64,000 bases of DNA from Brachionus koreanus. Taxonomy: Eukaryota; Rotifera; Eurotatoria; Ploima; Brachionidae. This document shows positions 39,501 to 49,523 of this stretch, one piece after another. The notes beneath the pieces are model-generated. The model had not been told where the DNA came from. It ran no database searches and saw nothing but the letters and a program-made list of their open reading frames with translations. Position numbers and translations under genes: made by a program. Positions within the stretch are counted from its first letter, which is position 1; the number at the start of each line of letters is the position of its first letter. The DNA is taken from positions 795,286-859,285 of the forward strand of contig PJRA01000160.1 in assembly GCA_016987375.1 (NCBI GenBank). The letters are read 5' to 3'.

Positions 39501-42500
39501 TTGGGTTTTAAAAAGACATCAACAGTAGCAATCACTTATGATTTTCAGATTAAAGATATTGAAGAGAAAATACAGAAAGCTCAAATTGTAGAAATTTATA
39601 AGTTTGGTAGTGAAAATTATGGCTCGAGGTTTGAGATGAAATGTGTTTCAAGTAACTATTTTTAAGATATTAAAGTTTTTTTTATGTTTTTTTTGCTGCT
39701 TTAAATTTGTAATTTCCTGATTAAATTTATGATTTAGACATTACAAAAAAATATATAGGTTTAAGTAGTAAAGTCTTTTTGACGTAGTAAGTTAAGTAGT
39801 AAGTTCTTTTTTAATGACCTAAAATCCTTTTTAAATTTAAAAACAAACCTGCTAAAAAATTTTTGAACAATTTTAATATCAATTGCATAATTTCATAACA
39901 ATGCATATTTCAGGTTTATTAAATTTCAATTTAGAAAAAAATTCAAAAATTTTATTTTGCCTAAATATTACAATTTATTGATAAATTTTGTTTTAATTTA
40001 ATTTATATAAGGGCGTATAAAGTTCTTTAATAAAAGACCCAGAATTGACTAAATTACGTTATTTTATTATAGTTTTAAAGATTTAGTATGCTTACGTAAC
40101 CTAATGTTGTGATATAGCGACATCTCTGTCGATATCACTTGATTAGTTTACTAACTAAACCCTGAGCGTTTAAGTAAGAATGAAGCATAAATAGCTGTTC
40201 CTAAACGTCTAACGAGGAGATCGAATAGACCGGCCCAAGGATACGGAATAGGTAAGGAATTGTCATCAATGTCCCATTTTTATTTATTCAATACACCAAA
40301 CTAAAGTATTAGTTAATTTTAAAAGTTCAATAATTTATAAAATTTTTTGCCTAAAAAATTTTTGATTTTGAAGTCTTTCTGATGAAGCTTTAAATATAAT
40401 TTTTTTCAATTAAAATTTTCTATGATTTGTATTTTCATCTAAAAATTTTACTAACAAATGTGCAATTTTACGTAAAATTAAGCAATAAACGGTGAGTAAT
40501 ATTGAGCAATATTTGTTTTTTTTTTCAAAATAAAATTTTTTCTAATTTTTAAAAAAATATTTATTTTTTTTACCATAAACCTAATATTTTTGAGTGATTT
40601 TTCTATAAGTAACATATTTTAATGTAAGCTTACAATTTTTTGTAAAATTAGAAATCCTATTAATTAATATTAAGGAAATAAGTATACAATTTATGAGATA
40701 ATGTTCAAAAATTAAAAATATAATAAATTAACTAAATAAATTTCATCCTACTCATAATTTTTTTCTAAAAATTATATAAAAAATTGCTAGTCCAGATTTT
40801 AGTCAGACTTTAATCAATATTTTTGTCTTTCAAAAATTTATCTAATTTGTTCTAAAATTTTATAGACAATCAAAATCATATTAAATCATGGTATTTTAAC
40901 GGGAATTTAATACAAAATGATGTAACAGGAAGTATAATTTTTGAGAATTTGGTTCAAAACAACCAAGGATTGTACGAATGTTTGGTTGAAAATGAGTTAG
41001 GACTTGACAAAAAAGGAGTTCAAATTACTTTGCCGAATGTTATTTCTACTGAACTAATACGATCAACAACAGTGTTTTATGATCAAAAAGTTTTGTCTGA
41101 GGACACCACTTTTTTTGATAGTGATGTAGATCATCCAATTGGTGATACCACAAGAAGTATTTTAAAAACTAAGCATTCAATTGTTATTCAAGTATTGTCT
41201 GATCCAGAAGTGGATCATGTTGAAAATGGAAAAGTTATTTTAAAGTGTATATCAGGTAAAGTATATTTAAGAAAAGTAAAATTTCTATCATTTTTACTTT
41301 TGAAAATCAAAAAATTACTTTTCAATCAAATTAAACTTTTATTTATAAAACTATATTTGAATTTATTGTTTTAAATCAAGATATCAAAAATGCAAACTAC
41401 AAATGGATTGTTGTAAAGGATGAATTAACACAAATTTTGAGAGTAAATAATCAAATTCTTGAGCTGAAGCCATTTACTAGAGAAAATGGAGGCCTATACC
41501 GTTGTGTGGCATCAAATCCAATTTTAGACCAACAAGTATCACGTCGTATTAAAATTAGCATCGACAATGGACCCAAAAAAATCAAAGATTTATCAAATAT
41601 GATTCAAGTTAGCCTGGTTTCAAATCCATTAGAGATGAATATTGGCGATACAGTTAATTTAAAATGCATAATTGATGATTTTGATTCAGAAGTTTATTGG
41701 ACCAAAAGAGGATATATGCTCTCAAATCGAGCCATTATCAACTCACATAAAAATCAAGCTTTAATAACAATCAAAAATTTTCAAAAAGAAGATTTGGGCA
41801 TATATGTTTGCAAGGCTCGGGCAATTGATTCAAAAGTCTTGGACTACAAAATAAAAGGACACGCGTCCTATTATCTAATGCCAAGTGATTTTGGAGTAGA
41901 TTATCGACAAGTTGAACTAGTAGGGCCTGAGGTTAATTTGAAATGTACTAAAGACCAAGAAATTTGTAAGCGAAATTTGAATTTCGGAGACAAAGTTGAG
42001 GTTATTTGTGAAATCAGTGATTTTGGTAATTTTTTTTATTTATTTGAATTATTTTTTTTGATAAAAAAACTTGTAATTTAGATACAAACTATCCAGAACT
42101 TAGTATTTATGAAATATATTGGAGAAGATTGGATGGCTCTTTAATTCATCCATATTCTTCAGTTGAAAAATTAACTAATACACAATCGAAAATTAAAATT
42201 GACAGATTAAATGAAGTCCATATGGGTCGATATGCATGCTACGTTCGTACATCTGTTTCAACAGTTCGCAAGACTTTTGAGATGAAAAAAAATGGGCCAG
42301 ACCAGGCTATTATTTTGACTAACGAGACAAGTAGAAATATTAATTTAGCTATCGAGGAATTAAATGGGCATTTGGGACATGGATCTGGTTTTATCAAAAT
42401 TAAAAACTATGATTTTGAATGCTCAACTGATTCAATGTGGCCCATTCAATGGTACAAAAAAATTAATGAGTCAAGACTTGTTCTTATATCCAAAGAGCCT

Positions 42501-42782
42501 ATTTTAAGAGTCGACGGTTCAAATGATCGAAATTTCGGTGAATATGTTTGCATGTCATCAAACACATTTGGAATAGCCAAAATACGACTAAATATAGCTC
42601 AAAATGAGTTCTATACTGAGCCTTTGTCAGTTTTTAAACCTTTTCATGGTTTTAAACGATTCAGAAAAGGAAAAAAAAATAAACTTAAAAGATATAAAAA
42701 AAAATCCGGTTCAAAAAATAGACGTAAATTTCGAAGCAATTATCAATCAATAATGAAATTTTATAAAAGAAATTTTTCATAA
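24593..42782 (+). CDS. hspg2: Perlecan (basement-membrane heparan sulfate proteoglycan core protein), lacking LG tail
   Basis: Predicted exons: 24593-25796, 25852-25988, 26041-26221, 26271-26594, 26659-26688, 26741-26851, 26914-26928, 27086-27193, 27258-27269, 27558-27689, 27741-28046, 28104-28171, 28232-28957, 29010-29934, 31322-34729, 34851-35222, 35280-35540, 37361-37645, 37767-37775 (optional), 37916-38173, 38227-38526, 38987-39310, 39361-39651, 40866-41255, 41381-42025, 42082-42782. Order: signal peptide ([18 protein letters not shown]), long acidic region with the Ser-Gly-Asp site ENSGDSDK (25292) for glycosaminoglycan, LDLa1, Ig modules, LDLa2-4, the diagnostic Ig with [13 protein letters not shown], laminin-EGF, laminin IV-A (about 28361-28900), laminin-EGF ([20 protein letters not shown]), then a long Ig array with TTQ-type linkers. 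The last exon ends in a Lys/Arg-rich tail, a stop, and AATAAA at 42801. The family cross-links basement membranes and binds growth factors. Oddities: one laminin IV module, Ig modules between LDLa1 and LDLa2, no LG domain. Confidence 0.88.
26914..26928 (+). other. Predicted 15-nt micro-exon of perlecan
   Basis: GATCTAGTGATGGAA sits between aataaag and GTAAGT, phase 1 at both ends. It adds about five residues (Gly-Ser-Ser-Asp-Gly) between LDLa2 and LDLa3. It can be skipped without a frame change. Confidence 0.45.
27258..27269 (+). other. Predicted 12-nt micro-exon of perlecan
   Basis: CGTACTACAATG sits between ttataag and GTAAGA, phase 1 at both ends. It adds Pro-Tyr-Tyr-Asn between LDLa3 and LDLa4. 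It can be skipped in frame. Confidence 0.4.
29935..31321 (+). other. Long perlecan intron with less AT-rich insert
   Basis: A 1.39-kb intron before the largest Ig exon. Bases about 30330-30900 are less AT-rich and hold a 62-codon open stretch with no homology I recognise. Possibly an old insertion. Confidence 0.4.
35541..37360 (+). other. Long perlecan intron
   Basis: A 1.82-kb intron between Ig half-exons (CQPG to DKPVRKIYW). AT-rich, with an AT microsatellite near 36665-36690. Nothing coding seen. Confidence 0.5.
39652..40865 (+). other. Long perlecan intron with hairpin at 40109-40138
   Basis: A 1.21-kb intron. A bulged hairpin (GTGATAT, ag, CGACA / TGTCG, ATATCAC) sits at 40109-40138, followed by a less AT-rich stretch to about 40260. 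Otherwise AT-rich. Confidence 0.5.
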
Positions 42783-43697
42783 ATTAATGGTAGGTTTTTG
42801 AATAAATAAAAATATATTTTAATTTATCTATATTAACAATAACTTTTTTATTAATCTTAAATATTCTTTTTAGCTTTGAATTAATCCAATATTTAGAAAG
42901 AATACTAGATTTATTTAAATAGATTTGTTTTTAGTTACGTTTTGATATTAAATCTAAATGTCGAAAATTTTTTAATTTTTTTCAAAAAAATTTTAAAATT
43001 GTTTGAATTATCTCTTTCAAGGGACAATTTTTTATGTTGGAAAAAAAATTTAAAATTGCTATTTTATTCAAATTAAAAAATTAAAGGACGTTAAAAAAAA
43101 TTCAGATTTTAATTTTTTATTTAAAATTTTTCAATCATTTACCTAGAATCAATTGTAAATTAAATAAAAAAAAAATTTAAATATCTTTGATAAGAATTTT
43201 TGTTATTAAAAATTTAATTCTTTTTACCTTTAAGTTAATTTTAATCCTTTAAATTTAATTCTGTATGAGTGAAAATGTAAAGCTTTTATTTTAATTAGAG
43301 TAATTGTGTTAATAATGGAATTATATTTTATTTAAAAATAAAAGAATTTTAGTTTTATGTGTATTTGGTTTTCACAATATTTTAAATTGATAAGATTAAT
43401 AATTTTAAAAATAATTTAAAATTTATTATTTTCAAACTAATTTTTTTTTTAACAAAAGATGAACACAATCAGACAAAATCAGCATTCGAAATTATATCAA
43501 CTGATTAGTATCTTTTGTATAATAATTATTATATTAGCTTATTTGTAATTTATTTATTTATAATTTTTTAGTTTAAAAAGTGATTAAATATAGTTATTTA
43601 AATATTGATATTTAAAATTGTTAAATCTAAATCGTGTTACATTCCCGCTTTATAAAGTTAAATTTTATTTTTATGATTTATTGTTATTTAGTCTTAG
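42783..43697. other. Spacer between perlecan and gene C with a possible signal-sequence exon
   Basis: AT-rich, with no half-Ig exon. At 43459 an ATG opens MNTIRQNQHSKLYQLI, then an Ile-rich hydrophobic stretch (SIFCIIIIILAYL) and a stop. It resembles an N-terminal signal or anchor sequence. No donor I found joins it in phase to the 43698 exon while keeping the hydrophobic core. Confidence 0.3.
42801..42806 (+). terminator. Poly(A) signal after the perlecan stop
   Basis: AATAAA begins 19 bp after the in-frame stop that ends the basic tail at 42782. It argues that the transcript really ends here and does not run on into the downstream Ig/LG exons. Confidence 0.5.
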
Positions 43698-46600
43698 ACA
43701 AAGTAGACATAGAATGGTATGAAATCCATCATCTAAATAAAAAATCTAAGTCAACAAAAATGAACAAATTAATAATCGAAAATTATCAGCCCAGTATCCA
43801 TGACGGTTTTTATGGATGCTCTATATTTAATGGCCAAAATTTGATCAGCGTTTCAGTTTATTTATCTTCTAAATCTTATAGTGACGATAAAAAAATTTAT
43901 TTTCATTATTTTAAAATTTACAATATAAAATCATATGAAAAACGCTCAATTCATTCAATTTGTCGATCAGGTAAAATAAGTAAATAAATAGTTAAAAATA
44001 ATTAAAAAAATTTTCTTTTAAGAAAACGGGAAAATGATTTTTCTTGATATAATGGACCGAAAGGTTATGCCAACCAATATATCTTATCTTTTTGATCTTT
44101 TGGTTCCAGAAATTTTTTCATGTCAAGTCAATAATGAATCAAAAACAGAGAATTTTAGCATTTTAATCAGAGGATATACTGAAGATATCAGTAATATAGA
44201 TTTAAAAATCAAGTTGAAATATATTGATAATTGTTGGGATTATGGTTGCACTATAATCTTAATATGTGAAATAAAATCAAATAATATAAACAAAAATTTT
44301 GAATTAAATTGGTCAAAAGAAGGCAAAAATATTAAAAAAAATGATCAATTAAATGAAGGTTTTTTAAAAATTGAAAATATCACAGACAAAGATCTTGGCA
44401 TTTATACATGCTCAGCTACAAGAAATAATAATATTCAGTCAAAATCATCAGTTGTATTCTTTGATCAAGATGGATCAGTTAAACATATGCTTCAAAGTAT
44501 TCGTAAATTGTCTAATGAGCAAGAACTGGACGAGCGTCTACGATACCTGTTTAGATCCAAAGAGCTTAAATTGGGATCAAGTTTTGCCATTGAGTGCTTA
44601 GATTTATGTAATTTATTATTTATTTAACTTAATATGAATTATTTTTGATAATTTTTTTTTCTTAATTTTAGACTATGACAGCTTTTTACCAAGCTGGCGT
44701 TTAAAAGGAAGTCATCAGACTTTAAAATATACTTTGGCGCCTCATATTTTAATATTTGAAAACTTTACTATTGAAAATTTAGGTAGCTATGTTTGCAGGA
44801 CAAAAAATAAAAAAGGTCTCTTAGTTGAATTAGGTGTAAAAATTGAGTTGAATGATTATGCTCAAAGATTAAAAATTATCAATATCAAAGAAAAAATTTT
44901 GGATGATGAAATCCAACAAGTTGAACTAGCTATTTCCAAAAATAGTCGAATACCTAACATAAAAATAAGTTTTTCTGATAAAGTAGCTTTGGCAAATGGG
45001 GAACGAGTACAAATATTTTGTGATTCAGGTAATTTAATTTAATTAAAAAAAAAGAAAATTAAAACAAAATTTAATTTTTATCAGATAAAAAAGCAAAAAT
45101 TGAATGGTTCAAAGTTGATTCATCTGGTGGACAGGGGGAGTTAATATCTTCAAAAAATTCAATAATCAAATCACCAATATACAATGAAGATCTGGGAAGA
45201 TATAGATGTATAGCTACAAATCAATTTGGCTATCGATCAAGAGATGCTGTTTTAACCAGGCAAAATGATTCAGTTGAATACTTTGTTTACGGATATGTTG
45301 ACAGATATAGTGAATTTTCTTTCGAAAATAATGGACAGGCGCTCTCACTCTATCGATCAAAGCAAACAAGTGGTCCACTATCGTTGAAAATAAAAGAAAT
45401 TTATGACAAAGATAACAATTTAAAATTAAAATGCTTATCAAGTAGACAAAATTTGTTTTAATTAATTTAAATACCAGTTTAAAATTTTTTAAAGATTTAA
45501 AGAAAGCGTCTTTAAAATGGGTTATACCAAGAAGTCATGATATCATTTCAAGCAGTTATCTTTATTTGGGAAAGATTTCTGATCAAAATGTTGGTGCTTA
45601 TGAATGCATTGGAAATTATAAAAATCAAAGTGCTAAAATGATTTACGCAATTGAAAATAATAATGGTTCAATAGTAGCTCGTGCTCAGGCATTTATTTAT
45701 TCTTTTAGAAAAAATTTCATACGACTTGATTTTTTGAACGATATTCGAAGCATTAATTTGAATGATCGCCTTGAAATAACTTGTTCTTCAAAACAAGGTA
45801 AGTTAAAGCAAATTTTTTTAATTTTTATATCGGATTTTTGCTCGACTTGCCTTACGTAAATTATATAATTTACTAGTCTATTAGTAAATAAAAAAATAAT
45901 AAATTAAATTTATTGATTTACTAAAAAATATGTTTACTTACGTCAAGACAAGTGAATTAGCTAATTCTTTTCTATTTCATTAAGTAAATTACTAAATAAA
46001 AAATAGTAAAATACTACGCAAATTTTAGCAAGTTAAAATAGTTTACTCTTTATTATTATGAATTGACTTTTTACAATTTAATTTATTCGCTTAAATTATA
46101 AAACAATTTGAAACAGTTGGCTTTGAGGAAGGTCAATAGGGGTTATTAGACCGGCCTGATTGCAAAGGTGTTGATCCATCAAATGAATGATATTATAGAT
46201 TAACATGTAAGCAATGAAAAGAGACCGATAGAACAAATTATAAATAATGTAAATAGTTTGTCAGGTATTAGAGTGAACTTTAGAGTAAACAAGAGAGTCA
46301 AGCTGACAATTTGAAAACAAGAAGCAAGACATATATCCCTGAGGCCTCAATAGGTGAATACGTTGCTTTACTGGTTCCTGATGTTGACAAAGGTTTAACA
46401 GAAGCATCAAATTTAATATGTCTAATTACTGACATTGATTATTGAGTTGTCAGACAAATAGATGTTCATGTAAAAAATCTGGGTTGTTGTGTAATTCAAG
46501 TTGCAAAAACAAATAAGAACTTTATTTGTTTTTTTTTTTTTAATATACAATAAATTAATTTACCTGAAAATGCAGGCAATAATATCTCTTAATCTTCTAA

Positions 46601-48742
46601 TCTTGTCTAAGAAGTTTATTAAACTTATCAAGTAATTTACTTAAATGTTTTATATTCTCAGTAATTTTTCTAATAGAATTAATTTACTAGAAATTTAATA
46701 AATTAAAATAAATCAGTTAATTAGTTAATTTAAGTTTTTAACTTTTTTATAGTAAAACAAATTAAATTAACTAAACATAAAAACATTATAAATAAGAATA
46801 AAAACAATATTTTTATAGTTTTATTGACGATAAAAAAATTTTTACACTAAAAATAATCAATAATATTTATTTTGAAACAATAAATTTTTTAATATTTTAG
46901 GCATAAAAACTAAATGGTTTAGCAGATTAAAAGAAATTAGTCATAACTCATTGAAAATAAAGAGATTTTCATTTGAAAATTTGAAATTTTACCAATGCCG
47001 AACAATCGATCAATCAAATTTATCAGTTGGTATTCATTTCAGACAAATTTCGAAGAAAAAATTTGAAGGCTTAGTAGAGAATTTCGATCGCAGAATCAAT
47101 AATCGTCTAAGAAAAAGCTCTGAACAAAGAGAACTTGAAATGCCAGATTTAAAAATAACTTTAATTTCACCTCAAAAGCAATTTCTTAAAATAGGTGAAA
47201 GAATTATTCTAAAATGCTCAACAGATACCATTAAAGACGATGTTCGCATTGATTGGCACAAAGAAACTGATAAAATGGATCAAGACCTTAAAATAGTTGA
47301 GTTAAATAGAACTCAAAAAATTCTAATTTTTGATTCATTTATGCTTGAGCATATCGGAATTTATACTTGTAGCGTCAAAATAAAAAATTCTATTTTTTAC
47401 CAACATGAAAACAGACTCAAAATATTTATACTTAATTCAGTTCTAAAAGATTTTTATGAAATTCGTGTTATATATTCAAAGCTAACACCAAATTTAGGTT
47501 GTAAAATAAGTTCTGTTCAAAAAATGTATTCAATTAAATGCAATAAAAAAGGTATTTTTGAGTTTAAATTAAAAATTAAAATAATAAAGATAATGTTTTT
47601 GTAAAAATATATAATAATTAGATGAAAATTCAACATCTAAATGGTTAAAGTTTTTTAATATGCCTGTAAAAGTTTTGAATCAGACTGAAATCCAACTAGC
47701 TCCAAATGAAGTAGCTAATTATCAGTATAGCTCGGAAAATGATTATGGAATCTCAAAAATTTTGTTTAATGTCAAATTTAATCAAGTCTATTGGAGTGAA
47801 TTTAAAAGTTCAACTAAAAAAATGTCCGAACTGGTATTTGATAAAAGCAAAATTTCAAGAGAATTTGCAAAAATCGACACTCAAGTCATTTTAAATTGTC
47901 CCTTGAATTCAGATAAAATTTTATGGTCTAAATGGGGAAAGCCAATTTCTAACTATCATCATACAAGTTCAAGCGATTTATTAATTAATCGAGTCAAATT
48001 TTCAGACAGTGGGTCATATGAATGTTCAACTCTCGACTTTAAAGAGTCTCATACAGTTGAATTGATACTATCAGGTATTAAAGAAAAAATAATTTTTTAA
48101 AAAAGATAATCTCAATTTTCTAAAAGAGCCGATTCCAATGCTTGTTAAAAATTCTTATTTGCAATTCAACATTTCAAGCTATTTAAAAAATGATAAATTT
48201 TTACTAAGTGTATCGTTTAAACCGTTCAATTTAGATGGTATTTCAAAAAAAAATTGATTTTAAAAAATAATTCTTGAAACTTTTATTTAGGTGTCATATG
48301 TAATATGTCTGAAAACGATGAATTCATGACAGTAAGACTTAATAACGGAATTGTTTGGTATGAATCGAAACAAATCAGTTCTTTTGATGTTTTAGCCAAA
48401 ATTCCAAAAATAGTCAAATTAAAAAAATGGAATCAGCTGACAATAGAAATAGCTAACCAACAGGTCTTATTTGTTTTAAATGACCAAAGCTTTAAAATAT
48501 TCTCTGATTACAATGTGCAAAGTATTCCGAAAATTCTCAGCATAGGGACAGAAAATTTTCAGAAATCAAATTTTATTGGTATTGTTTCAAGCTTAGAAGT
48601 AAATCAAAATAAAATTGACTTGATAAATTCAGCTTTAAAGATAAGAAATGTTAACTTGAAAAATATTTGTAATAGTTCAAATTGTAAAGAAAATGAAGTA
48701 TGCATAGTAACCCAGAATGAAGTAGGATACAAATGCTATTGA
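43698..48742 (+). CDS. Ig-array protein with C-terminal laminin-G and EGF-like segment (perlecan-tail-like, gene C), 5' end unresolved
   Basis: Predicted exons: 43698-43970, 44023-44607, 44672-45028, 45085-45441, 45495-45797, 46901-47551, 47622-48074, 48106-48237, 48291-48742, all joined in phase 1. Most exons run from the Trp of one Ig to the first Cys of the next, the same layout as the 3' half of perlecan. The end has a laminin-G module (SYLQFNISSYLKNDKFLLSV, GIVWYESKQI, LKKWNQLTIEIANQQVLFVL, IGIVSSLEVNQNKIDL) and then a Cys-rich EGF-like piece (ICNSSNCKENEVCI). LG-EGF is how canonical perlecans end. The first exon starts in the middle of an Ig, and no upstream exon supplies the missing half. 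Either this is the true C-terminal part of perlecan reached by an unseen splice, or a separate, partly degraded paralogue. AATAAA lies at 48758. Confidence 0.75.
46120..46510 (+). mobile_element. Decayed integrase/transposase C-terminal fragment in a gene C intron
   Basis: A less AT-rich island inside the 1.1-kb intron 45798-46900. From about 46343 it reads IPEASIGEYVALLVPDVDKG then LTEASNLICLITDID, stop, VVRQ. The I-G-x-x-V-x-(I/V)-P-x-V-D-(R/K)-G pattern is like the C-terminal region of DDE-integrase-type proteins of the KRBA2/SCAND3 kind. It is broken by stops and has no identified ends. Family assignment tentative. Confidence 0.35.
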
Positions 48743-49523
48743 TTATTTTCATGCAATAATAAAGGTTAGATTAAACAGTATTCATTATTATAAAAATCAA
48801 TTAAGATTTTAATTAAAAGTTTTTTGATTTTTCAAATGTCAAATTTGTATTTAAAATAATTAATATTAAATTAGACTTTTATTTTGCTATTTTTTGAATT
48901 TGTAAATTTAATCTTTTTTTTCATTAAATTTTTTTAAAATAAAATTTATTTATTAAAATCATTATTTGATTATTTAATTTAAGTTCGTTATTTTATACTT
49001 TAAATTTTATTTTATTTGAAACATGTTTTTTTTTGTTTAAAAAAGATTAATTGCCATTTTAATTCTTTTGATTTTATAAATTTATATTTCTGTTTTTTCT
49101 TGGTACTAACTTATTTGACTGTTTGAAAATTAATTTTGAATTAAATCAATTTAATAGATTTGAATTTAAATAATAGATGGTCAAAAATGACTGAACAAAA
49201 TATAAAGCAAAATAAAGTTATCATCTTATAAAGATACAATGATAAGCTCTTTTTTGAATAAGAAAAAAATTTTTCTGAAGAAAAAATTGTATGCAGTTGG
49301 AAGATTCTCTTGTATTTAATCAACAATCAATTAGACGGCATGGTCATAATGATCTTAAGAAATATCTATTAATAAGTACACTTTAATATTACTAATTGAA
49401 TTCAGAAACAAGTATATAGTTCGGAAAATAATGGATGTTAAAATTTAAAGTTATAAATAATTAGTTTATTTTTTTAAATTAATTACCTTAATTTTTTTTT
49501 AATTTGAATTTTAGAAAAAAAAA
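48743..49523. other. Convergent spacer between gene C and the minus-strand coiled-coil gene
   Basis: Extremely AT-rich. It holds AATAAA at 48758-48763 on plus for gene C and TTTATT at 49465-49470 (AATAAA on minus) for the minus-strand gene. No other feature. Confidence 0.5.

Noticed and set aside
40378..40420. Hammerhead ribozyme core (CTGATGA)
   Set aside because: The matching GAAA segment and flanking helices are absent.
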